Assembly: GCF_005405485.1 (NCBI RefSeq)
Contig: NZ_BJED01000008.1
Span: 158,343-222,342, forward strand
Origin: Enterococcus hulanensis
GTDB lineage: Bacteria > Bacillota > Bacilli > Lactobacillales > Enterococcaceae
Direction: 5' to 3'
DNA: 64,000 nt
Shown: one piece after another, positions 51,140-59,252 of the stretch
Numbering within the stretch: position 1 is the first letter of the stretch
Layout of the letters: the number at the start of each line of letters is the position of its first letter
Made by a program: the position numbers and the translations under genes
Notes under the pieces: model-generated
Told to the model about the DNA's origin: nothing
Databases searched by the model: none
The model's input: only the letters and a program-made list of their open reading frames with translations

Positions 51140-51864
51140 TACCCTTTTCCTTTCCGCAGTTCTGATTGAAATGTAAATTGTCCTTGATCGTTTCGAATAT
51201 AAGTGCCTTTATAGAGGTCGTTTCCTTCGCGATCGTTCATGTTCACATGTACTTCTGCGATTTTCTTGACCCCTTCTACTTCTTTCATAAAGGCGGTGAT
51301 ATTCTGACCTAGGATCACGAGATTGGCATTGCTTGCCTGGACAGAGCCGGTCAAAAGGAGTGTCAATGAATCGGACTCACTACTAGAAGAGAAGACCAGT
51401 TTAGCTTCATCGATGTAAGGAAGCAGCTGCTTCGATACCTTCTTTTCCAATTGTTCCTTTTCATCGATGGTTTGATTGGAAACGACCAATTGGTCGTTGA
51501 GATTCAGCCCCGATACAGGATAATCTGCTAATAAAGACTTCACCTGTGTCCTCTTTTTCATCGTGCGGACTTCGCCTTGCAAGGCACGATTATCTGTTCG
51601 TAACCCCTGCATCCGTGTCTCTAGTTGAAACACTTGAAGGAGCGAAAAGGCGATAACCGTGATTACCCCCATCATTCCGATTGCTAAATACACCAAACTT
51701 TTTCGCAATTCTTTTTGCTTGAATTGCGTCAACTTGGTTCTAAATAATCGTGAGGTTTGTTTCGTTGGAATGTTGTCCAATCGGTAATGCACCATAAATC
51801 GATACAAAATACTGAGAACGATCATCCCCATAATCCCAAAACATCCGATAATCCACACCTTCAC
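51139..51864 (-). CDS. Membrane protein with extracellular domain, module partner (copy A)
   Basis: 241 residues starting with a GTG at 51864 (TAGGAGG 8 nt upstream). Two N-terminal helices (about 3-22 and 58-79) are joined by a basic ~35-residue loop (KQTSRLFRTKLTQFKQKELRK). A short coiled coil (ETRMQGLRTDNRALQGEVRTMKKRT) and a ~140-residue domain follow, probably on the outer face. The paralogue at 53137-53880 has the same plan, including RxLFxxKLxxxKQ and the final ~25 residues with small beta strands. No known family is recognised; membership with the coiled-coil gene is fixed by the 1-base overlap. Confidence 0.7.
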   Translation of the reverse strand: MKVWIIGCFGIMGMIVLSILYRFMVHYRLDNIPTKQTSRLFRTKLTQFKQKELRKSLVYLAIGMMGVITVIAFSLLQVFQLETRMQGLRTDNRALQGEVRTMKKRTQVKSLLADYPVSGLNLNDQLVVSNQTIDEKEQLEKKVSKQLLPYIDEAKLVFSSSSESDSLTLLLTGSVQASNANLVILGQNITAFMKEVEGVKKIAEVHVNMNDREGNDLYKGTYIRNDQGQFTFQSELRKGKG

Positions 51865-52023
51865 TGCGTTTTCCTCCTACATCATCAACGGGGGTGTATT
51901 ACTAGCCCCACTTTTTGGTAACTGCTGCTAAAACAACTGGTTCTTCTTTTTTATGCGTTTCTTGAAATACTATGTAAGGTTGGAGAACAAAGAACGTGCA
52001 GATCTCTGTTCTCACAAAATAGC

Positions 52024-53118
52024 TTAGGAATCTTTACGTGCTAATAAAGAAACCTTTGAATAGTCGTACCGATCTTTTACTTCTTCGGCTTCATTGCCTT
52101 GCGCCAACTGATCCACTCGGTTTTTCAACTCATCATAGATCCCGATGATCGCTTGACGAGATTCATCTACTTCAAACGAGATCTCTTTAGCTCGTTCTTG
52201 AATCGTTTGGATCTCTTCTTCTGATTGTTGAAGGATCCGTTTGGCATCCAATTTTGCCTTTTCTACCATTCGGTTGGCTTGCTTCCGAGCCGAAACCAAC
52301 ACTTCACCGATCTCTTGTTGTGAATGCGTCACATCTTGTTTCAACTGCTCGTTTTCCTTTTGGATCATCATCAGTTGGTGTTGAAGCTCTGAAACCACTT
52401 CGCCTTCAATCGATTGATCCCGCTGCTCTTCGAGCAGTCGTTGAATCGCGGTTTCTTTTTCTTTGATCGACTGTTCTTTCTCATTGAGTACCCGATCCAA
52501 TTGGATCAGTTGCGCTTCTTTGTCATGGATCTCAGTCGTTGCCTGTTCCAATTGGGTTTCCAATTGACGGATCGCATCCATACGTTGCGTCTCTTCGCCC
52601 TTTTGTTCCAACACCAATTCATGGTATTGTTGCTTGGCTTCTTGCAGCTCAATTTCCACGGTTCGTAATTGTTCCTGTGTCCCTTTTAGGGTCGTGTTCT
52701 CTTCTTTGAGCTGAGTAATCTCTTCTTTTAAATGGTCATACTCTTTGTTCTCTTGAACCCGCTGATTTTCTAAACGGTTTCGACGAATCTCGGCTTCCAG
52801 ATCTTGGATCTGGCGACGGTTCTCTGCCTTTTCTTCTCCTGTTCGCAACAGCGCATGCTTATATTTTTCGTTTTCTTTGATCAGTCGCTGCTTTTCCACT
52901 TCACTGTCTTTTTTGACTTGTTCTAACGCCTGTTCCTTTTCAAGCAGCTGCCGTTTTAAGTCCTTGACCTCTTCGGTAACTTTCATCGAGGGCTTTTCTG
53001 GCAAGGGGATCACGTGGTCCTCTTCTTCTTTTCTGATCACTTCTTCTGGGACAGAATTGATTTCATCAATGATGTTCTTATTGAAAAACCACCCATTTTT
53101 CTTTTGTTGTGCGCTCAT
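52024..53118 (-). CDS. Coiled-coil protein with DivIVA-like C-terminal region (copy B)
   Basis: 364 residues. The N-terminal motif KKNGWFFNKNIIDEIN and the C-terminal block ENEQLKQDVTHSQQEIGEVL plus VSARKQANRMVEKAKLDAKRIL match copy A, while the coiled coil between is about 130 residues shorter. The end YDYSKVSLLARKDS is unique. It lies 18 nt downstream of its membrane partner; GAGGATG precedes the ATG. The two copies share ends but not length, so the rod lengths could serve different spacings (inference). Confidence 0.75.
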   Translation of the reverse strand: MSAQQKKNGWFFNKNIIDEINSVPEEVIRKEEEDHVIPLPEKPSMKVTEEVKDLKRQLLEKEQALEQVKKDSEVEKQRLIKENEKYKHALLRTGEEKAENRRQIQDLEAEIRRNRLENQRVQENKEYDHLKEEITQLKEENTTLKGTQEQLRTVEIELQEAKQQYHELVLEQKGEETQRMDAIRQLETQLEQATTEIHDKEAQLIQLDRVLNEKEQSIKEKETAIQRLLEEQRDQSIEGEVVSELQHQLMMIQKENEQLKQDVTHSQQEIGEVLVSARKQANRMVEKAKLDAKRILQQSEEEIQTIQERAKEISFEVDESRQAIIGIYDELKNRVDQLAQGNEAEEVKDRYDYSKVSLLARKDS

Positions 53119-53136
53119 GCGACATCCTCACTTTCT

Positions 53137-53880
53137 TTATTCTTCTTCCTGAACCAATGAAAAGGAGGCCTCTTCATTCTCACGGGAAAAGGTACAGCTA
53201 TACGTTTTTTTCTTTTCTTTATCACTCATCAAATTCATTTGGAAGGTGATTTGAGTCAATTTAGAGATGTCTTCGGCTTCTTTAGCGAAGGCTTTGACAT
53301 TCTCTTTGATTTGTTTGCGATTGTCCTCGCTGCCAGAATCCCCAGCTAAGGCGATATTCAGTGTTTGCGTAGGCACATCCAACACGATCAACGTGGTCGA
53401 TAGACCAAAGTACGGACTCACCTTCGTTGAAAGATCGCTTTCCATCTGGTATTGTTTCTCACGATTTTCTTCTGAAAACAGCTCTTCCCAGGAATAGTCC
53501 TTCAACCCGATCCCTTTTTGGGGATACGCTTTGATCGGCATTTTTGAAATGAGTTGTTTTTGTTCTTTTTTGATCAGATAGAGCTCATCTTTTAACTGAT
53601 TATTCTGTTCCGTCGTTTGGTGCAGCTGGTGATCCATCTGAAACAAACTAAATGAAACCAGCAATAAGCCGACGGCCATAAAAAAGACCACAAAGAGTAA
53701 CGCAGAAACATGCTTGCCTTGTTCGGCTTGCTTGACATAGTCCAACTTTCGTTGGAACGACACCGGGGTATTCTTGGGTAATCGGATTCTCTCTAGCTGC
53801 AGTTTAATGAACATTCGTCGGAACCAAACAACCAATACTAGAATCGCCAGTCCCACACTAACCCAATGAATGATGATCAT
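53137..53880 (-). CDS. Membrane protein with extracellular domain, module partner (copy B)
   Basis: 247 residues. Two N-terminal helices (about 5-23 and 58-82) with a basic loop (KNTPVSFQRKLDYVKQAEQGK) between them, then a coiled coil (DHQLHQTTEQNNQLKDELYLIKKEQKQLI) and a ~150-residue domain with acidic tail SFSLVQEEE. The layout matches the protein at 51139-51864. AGAGGAAAG precedes the ATG. Function unknown; bitopic proteins of this kind often couple wall enzymes to a cytoplasmic scaffold. Confidence 0.7.
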   Translation of the reverse strand: MIIIHWVSVGLAILVLVVWFRRMFIKLQLERIRLPKNTPVSFQRKLDYVKQAEQGKHVSALLFVVFFMAVGLLLVSFSLFQMDHQLHQTTEQNNQLKDELYLIKKEQKQLISKMPIKAYPQKGIGLKDYSWEELFSEENREKQYQMESDLSTKVSPYFGLSTTLIVLDVPTQTLNIALAGDSGSEDNRKQIKENVKAFAKEAEDISKLTQITFQMNLMSDKEKKKTYSCTFSRENEEASFSLVQEEE

Positions 53881-53898
53881 TATCTTTCCTCTTTTCCA

Positions 53899-54471
53899 TT
53901 AATTTTCCTCCTTGGGTTTTAATAGGTTTGGTAATTGGAACTGGACCGTGCCTTCGATGTCTTCCTTATTGACGAGACCGAAGGTTCGACTGTCCTTCGA
54001 CACATCGATATGATCACCGATCGTAAAATAGAAGCCTGCTGGAATCTTCGTCAACTCCTGAAATTCCTCCGAGACGGCTGGAGACAATTGGAAGGTGTAG
54101 GTGGTTTCAAACTCTCCTTGATCGCCAATATTTAAAATCATTCGATCATTCCGAATAAAGATGCGATCCCCAGGGATCCCGATCACCCGCTTCACAAATT
54201 TTCCTTTTTCGCCATTCACGGAAAACGCCACGATGTCGTACCGCAAAATCGATGGATTCTTTTTCACTAAGACCATCTCTTCTTCCGTTAAGGTTGGACT
54301 CATGGACGTGCCTGAGATCGGATGAACACTGTATCCCTTTCGTAACAGTTGGACAGACAAAACGATCATCCCCATCACTAACAATGTGAGGAACGTCAGG
54401 ATCAGACTCTTGGTGAGTGAACGTATGGGTGGTTTTTCCACTTTTTCTTTCCGGGATCGAACAGTTGCCAT
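53899..54471 (-). CDS. sipA: Type I signal peptidase
   Basis: 190 residues with one N-terminal membrane helix (about 22-43). The catalytic Ser is 56 in ISGTSMSPTL and the Lys is 94 in FVKRVIGIPGD; the third box is GDHIDVSKDSRTFG. Both catalytic residues are present, unlike the inactive SipA homologues of some streptococcal pilus loci. Position inside the pilus operon suggests it is dedicated to the pilin and adhesin precursors. AAGGAG precedes the ATG. Confidence 0.9.
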   Translation of the reverse strand: MATVRSRKEKVEKPPIRSLTKSLILTFLTLLVMGMIVLSVQLLRKGYSVHPISGTSMSPTLTEEEMVLVKKNPSILRYDIVAFSVNGEKGKFVKRVIGIPGDRIFIRNDRMILNIGDQGEFETTYTFQLSPAVSEEFQELTKIPAGFYFTIGDHIDVSKDSRTFGLVNKEDIEGTVQFQLPNLLKPKEEN

Positions 54472-54488
54472 AAGTTACGTTGCTCCTT

Positions 54489-56660
54489 CTACTTTGCTTT
54501 AATGTATGACACTTGGTCTGAGGTGGCTAAGGCGTTATCAATCACGCGATAAGAAATCACCGTACCTCCATAAACATTGCCTTCTGAGATCAAGATTCCA
54601 TCAGGTCGGACTACTTCCACAAAGGCCACGTGTCCATAACGAGCATCCGAACCTGCCACGCCTGGTTTAAAGGAGATCAACCAGCCCGCTTTTGGCTTCT
54701 GACTGACTTCATAACCTAATGCTTTGCCTTTCGTCGCCCATTCGCCACCATTACCCATGTAGTCATCGACTGATTTGCCTAGTTGCTTCACGCGATTAAA
54801 GGCATACCACGTACATTGACCGACGGGATAAGAGCCTGAGCTGTTGTAATCGACGCCATTGTAATCTGGATATTTCATCAGACTTTTATATTCTGTTGGG
54901 ATCTCTTCTTTGCCTTTGATAAAGACACCAGAGCCAAAACTACCTTGTTCAACTTTCGCCTGATCGTACTGGGTCAAATGATACAAAGCGATAATCGAGT
55001 TCAACTTTTGACCGTAGGTCGTATCCGTCGCATAAGTGCCTGTTAATGCATTGGTTGTGCGTAAATAATTCTTGGCCGTTGATCGCCACGTTTGCTTATA
55101 ATAGCTGTCATTTCCCGAAATCCCGCCACGAAGTAATTCCACGTAATCCCCTAACGAGGCCGCGTAATTCGGATACTTACGAAATGCGGAATTAATAGAA
55201 TATAACTCGCCATTTCCACGATCTTCTTGTGTTGCCATCGACACTGCTTGACCTTGGTACGTGCCTTTAATCCCAAACAGATTATAATTTGGTGCTAGAG
55301 ATAAACTGCTAGTACCAGAACCACTTTCTATTAATGCTTGCGCAATCATGACAGAAGCAAAAACATCATATTCTTGTCCTAACTTTCTAGCATCCTCACC
55401 GACTGTTTCGATAAAATTCTTGGCACTGTCATTTTCGGTAAAGTTCATAGCTGCAGGATAGTCTGCCAATGTTTGTTCACCGTACTCTGTCAAGTTTGTT
55501 TCTGGTAATTCTTGAACCAATAGGTCCTCTTCCAGATCAATGGATTCAACGATGACTTGTCTCTGGGTTTCTTTTTCCTCTTCGGAAACGGACATTTCCG
55601 TTGCTTCTTCTGTTTCCGAAGAGTCTTCCGTTCCTCTCTCAATCTCTACATCATCAACGGTTAAGTAATACTCATCCCCTATGTAGACACCTAACAAAAT
55701 AGTCTTGTCTTTCTCCTTTTGATACAACAGACTCCCTACTGTGAGTTCTTCTGGTAGTTTTTCTGGTGCGCCTGTCATCTCTAAAGAGAATAATTGCTGG
55801 TAAAGTTCGGTTGCCATTTCCTCAGTACTATAGGTTTCTGCTTGTTCAGAGCCGAGTTTTTTTATCCCTTCATAGATCAATACCGCATGGTTTTTATTTT
55901 CAAAACTGCTTAGTAATGGTAACTCGAACCCTTTCAAGTCCGATTGCGCCACTTCCGTTGTTTTCAGTTCACTTGGCAAGTTCAAGGTGCTGGTTTCCGC
56001 AAATGCTTCCGGCACGGTCGGCGTAAACGCAGAACTGGCTTGCACACTAGCATACTCAGGTGTGACTGGCGCTGCCGCTACGGGTGAACTTGGTACCACA
56101 GGTGTTGGCGCTGGTGTCACCGATTGACTTTGACTCGTAGACGACTGTGCTGATGCCGAACTGCTTGGCGTTGTCGTACTTGGTTTGGTGCTGCTTGGTG
56201 TTGATGAATTACTTGGTTTCGTACTGCTCGGCGGCGTTGAACTTGAAGTCGTCGAACTGCTTGATGGTTTCGTCGAACTTGAGGTACTCGTACTAGACGC
56301 TGTTGAACTAGTACTGGTCGAAGAATCCACCGTACTGCTTTCCGATGGTGCTGGCTCTGAGGAAACCGGTACTTCTGGTTCTGAAGACTCAGAAGGTTTC
56401 ACTGCTTCTGGTAGTTCTTCTACAGGTACTTCTGACTGCTCTTCTATCGAAGAGATCACCTCAGATTCTGGTACAGGAGCTTCCACAACAGACACTTCAC
56501 TGCCTTCAGAAACCGAGACCGCACTTTCGGTCGTGCCTGTTTCTACTATTAAAGAGGATTCTTCTGGCAACTCACCTGCTTTTAGTACACCGCTACGCAG
56601 ACTGGCAAGTCCACCAATGAAGACAAGTAGCCCGCAGACACCCACAACTAGTTTTTTCAT
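54489..56660 (-). CDS. Secreted peptidoglycan hydrolase: glucosaminidase plus CHAP, with Ser/Thr-rich stalk
   Basis: About 723 residues from the ATG at 56660 (AAAGGA upstream). A signal peptide (KKLVVGVCGLLVFIGGLASLRSG) is followed by a Ser/Pro/Thr/Glu-rich stalk to about residue 210. A ~120-residue segment (SFENKNHAVLIYEGIKKLG...GVYIGDEYYLTVDD) may be a divergent NlpC-like fold. The GH73 domain has the Glu in AQALIESGSGTSSLS and NYNLFGIKGTY. The C-terminal CHAP domain has Cys in VGQCTWYAFNRV and His in YGHVAFVEVV. It should cut GlcNAc bonds and peptide links in the wall. No LPXTG anchor is present. It probably makes room for the pilus machinery. Confidence 0.85.
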   Translation of the reverse strand: MKKLVVGVCGLLVFIGGLASLRSGVLKAGELPEESSLIVETGTTESAVSVSEGSEVSVVEAPVPESEVISSIEEQSEVPVEELPEAVKPSESSEPEVPVSSEPAPSESSTVDSSTSTSSTASSTSTSSSTKPSSSSTTSSSTPPSSTKPSNSSTPSSTKPSTTTPSSSASAQSSTSQSQSVTPAPTPVVPSSPVAAAPVTPEYASVQASSAFTPTVPEAFAETSTLNLPSELKTTEVAQSDLKGFELPLLSSFENKNHAVLIYEGIKKLGSEQAETYSTEEMATELYQQLFSLEMTGAPEKLPEELTVGSLLYQKEKDKTILLGVYIGDEYYLTVDDVEIERGTEDSSETEEATEMSVSEEEKETQRQVIVESIDLEEDLLVQELPETNLTEYGEQTLADYPAAMNFTENDSAKNFIETVGEDARKLGQEYDVFASVMIAQALIESGSGTSSLSLAPNYNLFGIKGTYQGQAVSMATQEDRGNGELYSINSAFRKYPNYAASLGDYVELLRGGISGNDSYYKQTWRSTAKNYLRTTNALTGTYATDTTYGQKLNSIIALYHLTQYDQAKVEQGSFGSGVFIKGKEEIPTEYKSLMKYPDYNGVDYNSSGSYPVGQCTWYAFNRVKQLGKSVDDYMGNGGEWATKGKALGYEVSQKPKAGWLISFKPGVAGSDARYGHVAFVEVVRPDGILISEGNVYGGTVISYRVIDNALATSDQVSYIKAK

Positions 56661-56697
56661 GAATTGGTTTTCCTTTCTCACATCATGGTTTTCAGTG

Positions 56698-58461
56698 TTA
56701 ATGAATCAGACTGAAAAATAATATTGGCAATAAAAAGAAGAGAAACATCGGAACCATTGTTTGAAGCGGTTCTGAGACGAACTTCGCCGCGATCAACATC
56801 GCAAATTGTTGAAAGGGACTCACTCTTCGTTTGTTCAAGAGCTTTTTCGGTGCTTCTTGGGCCTTGGCTTTTACACCGACTTCTTTTAGTAAGTGTGTAC
56901 TGGCTGTCTCGATTGGTTGGACGCTCGACAGCTTTCCTTGAACGACGCGTCGGTAGATCGTGCCGATATTGCCTTCACATCGAAGCAGCGTCAAGGTTTG
57001 TTTGCCATCTTTGGCTACACTATCGACATAGGAAACTTCCGTTTCCTCGATCACTTTATTCAAGGAGACATCATAGGTATAGATATCCTTGAAATCCGTG
57101 ATATACATCTTATCTCCTAAAGAGAGTTTTTTGATTCGGTGAAGCAAGACATCTTGTTCAAAAATATTATGAGCCAAGAGAACGTAATTGCCTTTGCCTA
57201 ATTGTTGATCCGCCCGATAGGTCGCCGCCCCGGTCAAGAGGTTTTCATTGGCGATCCCAGCCAATACAGGCAGATCAATGTCGACCTTTGGGATCTGTAA
57301 TTTCCCGATCCCCCAATTATTGGTCGTTTCATAACTGTTTCCTCGCGCCTGCGCATAGTTCGCCACATTGACACTGGCGATCTGCTTTTCCGCATAATTG
57401 GCACGATTGACCTTATCTAAGTTGAAGGTACTTAGTTGCTCAGTTTGTCCAACATCCACAGCACCCAATGAGGTATCTTCCTGCATCTGAACATAGCCGT
57501 AAGCCGCAATACTCAAGACCGTTAACATAGCGACAAAGATCAAGACAAAATAGATCTTCGTCAATGTAAACAATCGCCGTAGTCGTTTCCGTGCTTTATA
57601 GACCACTAATGGGTCATCCGAACGGAACCGTTTGACATGGAAGCGATAGATCGACACCAAGATCAGGAACAATAAGAAATTGATCACTAAGGTTGCCAAA
57701 ACAACGTTTTGGTAACTCCATAGATTCCGTTTTCGAACTTTTTGTTTTTCTGCATCTTTATATGGGATTCGATGCCCATTGACTAACAATCGATAGGTAT
57801 TGATCCCCGGCGGAGTACAGGTCAATAAGGTCACTTTGTCTTGGCCTTCCACGATCTTGACTTTGTCTGATTCACTAGGCAAGATCTCTTCAAAGGAATC
57901 GATTTGATACGCCAAGCGTTTGCCGAGAATATTGATATAAAAAAGATCGCCTTCTTGTAAATTCTTCACATCGGTAAACAGGATCTGATTCTTTACGCCG
58001 CTGTGCCCCGTGATCACGGAGCGGGTATTCTTTCCGCCAATTGGAATCGATGTGCCTTCCAAATGGCCCAGACCTTTATCCAAGGTCTTAAACGACGTTC
58101 CATGGTAAAAAGGCATCTTTTCGATATCAATCGCTGGAATATCGATCGTTCCCATCACGTTAGACTCATTTTTGATGATGCTTTTGTACGCGATCGGGTC
58201 TGGGTGATTGCCCTGTTGTTTGTCAAAGACGTATTGATTGTAGAGTTTTGCCAATTCGTACTGTTCGGCTTTCTCTTTTTTGGACATTTTCTTCAAGGCA
58301 TTGTCATAGCTGGTACTAGCTGAACTTCGTTCACGATTGGCTAAATAATTGCCCACGATCGGATAGAGCAGCACAAGGATTCCTGCCACGATCATAAAAA
58401 TGGCGAACCCCATGACAAGATTACTGCGTTTGTTTCGTTTTTGGGTTCCTTTGTTCTTCAT
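56698..58461 (-). CDS. Fused double sortase (class C-like plus second, class A-like domain)
   Basis: 587 residues. Domain 1 (about 40-235) has TGHSG (His 153), TLLTCTPPGINTYRLLVNGHR (Cys 215, Arg 224), as in pilus-polymerising class C sortases, with HPDPIAY as a possible lid. Two membrane helices (253-272 and 303-322) then lead to domain 2 (about 325-520) with LLAHNIF (His 431), TLLRCEGNIGTIYRR (Cys 495, Arg 504), and a C-terminal membrane helix (569-586). A single chain thus carries two complete catalytic sites and four helices, the first at 14-35. Known pilus sortases are separate genes. It follows the pilin gene after an attenuator-like hairpin. Confidence 0.88.
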   Translation of the reverse strand: MKNKGTQKRNKRSNLVMGFAIFMIVAGILVLLYPIVGNYLANRERSSASTSYDNALKKMSKKEKAEQYELAKLYNQYVFDKQQGNHPDPIAYKSIIKNESNVMGTIDIPAIDIEKMPFYHGTSFKTLDKGLGHLEGTSIPIGGKNTRSVITGHSGVKNQILFTDVKNLQEGDLFYINILGKRLAYQIDSFEEILPSESDKVKIVEGQDKVTLLTCTPPGINTYRLLVNGHRIPYKDAEKQKVRKRNLWSYQNVVLATLVINFLLFLILVSIYRFHVKRFRSDDPLVVYKARKRLRRLFTLTKIYFVLIFVAMLTVLSIAAYGYVQMQEDTSLGAVDVGQTEQLSTFNLDKVNRANYAEKQIASVNVANYAQARGNSYETTNNWGIGKLQIPKVDIDLPVLAGIANENLLTGAATYRADQQLGKGNYVLLAHNIFEQDVLLHRIKKLSLGDKMYITDFKDIYTYDVSLNKVIEETEVSYVDSVAKDGKQTLTLLRCEGNIGTIYRRVVQGKLSSVQPIETASTHLLKEVGVKAKAQEAPKKLLNKRRVSPFQQFAMLIAAKFVSEPLQTMVPMFLFFLLPILFFSLIH

Positions 58462-58485
58462 GGCGTGTCATCCTTTACAGAAATT

Positions 58486-58521
58486 AGAAAAGAAAGAGCA
58501 ACTCAAAGATCCCGAGTTACT
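58486..58521 (-). terminator. Terminator-like hairpin between pilin and sortase genes
   Basis: Minus strand AGTAACTC (58514-58521) with GAGTTGCT (58497-58504), 9-nt loop, followed by CTTTCTTTTCT. It would let most transcripts stop after the two structural genes. Confidence 0.7.
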
Positions 58522-58535
58522 CTTCTTCGTCGTCA

Positions 58536-59249
58536 TTAAAAATCAAACTTCTTCGTTTTCATGACTCTAAAACCAATCAGAGCCATGATGAGAATGAAGC
58601 TTAAAACGAGTAGTAGCGAGTGATACGAACCAATGGTTCCACTTGTTTGCGGAAGCCGTTCCTTGTTGGCGGCACTGGCGGAATTGGTTCCAGCCGTGCC
58701 TGCTGTATTGGGCAGGTCTTTCTTCGGATCCGTTGGATCAGCGGCTGTCTTCACCCCCGATTTCGGGTAAAGATAGACCTCTGATAACGCTTCTCCGGTC
58801 CGTTGGGGCAGCGGCAATTCTAAGATCACCGGCTCCATCGTTTCCCGCAATTGGTCATGTTCTTTTTCGACTACGCGATACATCCCTTGTGCCAAACCGG
58901 GAAAGTATGCCGTCCCATTGGCATCGGTCGTAACCGTAGTAGAGTAAGCATCGTCACCGATGATATTTTCAAAGGTATTCGTGCCTTGAACCGGCGACAC
59001 CCGTGTGACTTCATAGGTGATCCCAGCAAGTGGCGCTAGTTGATTGCCCTTGGCATCTTTGACCGCCTCAGCTTTTGTCCCATCTAAGGGCAATTGATTA
59101 GTCAGTATCTCTGGATCTTCCAACTTGTACTTGATGACAGAGATCGAATAGCCTTCGGTTTCTTCTGCCGCAATACTTCGAGTCGTTCCAGCGGTTAGAC
59201 CTCCCAGCATCAGAAGAAGGCTAAACGCGGTTGTTAGAAATCGTTTCAT
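58536..59249 (-). CDS. Small backbone pilin with YPK motif and LPQTS sorting signal
   Basis: About 237 residues from the ATG at 59249, with AAGGA upstream. After a signal peptide (ends near SIAAEE) a single ~130-residue domain carries the pilin motif EVYLYPKSG (Lys 163) and the E box GMYRVVEKEHD. The C-terminus holds a low-complexity linker with LPNTA (179) and then the sorting signal LPQTSG (199), a membrane helix and a KTKK tail. Backbone pilins usually have 2-4 Ig domains and 450-650 residues, so this is unusually short. Sortase would link the LPQT Thr to Lys 163 of the next subunit. Confidence 0.88.
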   Translation of the reverse strand: MKRFLTTAFSLLLMLGGLTAGTTRSIAAEETEGYSISVIKYKLEDPEILTNQLPLDGTKAEAVKDAKGNQLAPLAGITYEVTRVSPVQGTNTFENIIGDDAYSTTVTTDANGTAYFPGLAQGMYRVVEKEHDQLRETMEPVILELPLPQRTGEALSEVYLYPKSGVKTAADPTDPKKDLPNTAGTAGTNSASAANKERLPQTSGTIGSYHSLLLVLSFILIMALIGFRVMKTKKFDF

Positions 59250-59252
59250 CAC

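Noticed and set aside
56185..56721. 178-residue plus-strand open frame opposite the Ser-rich stalk
   Set aside because: Its Val/Leu/Ser repeats are the complement of the Ser/Thr codons of the hydrolase stalk; no ribosome site.
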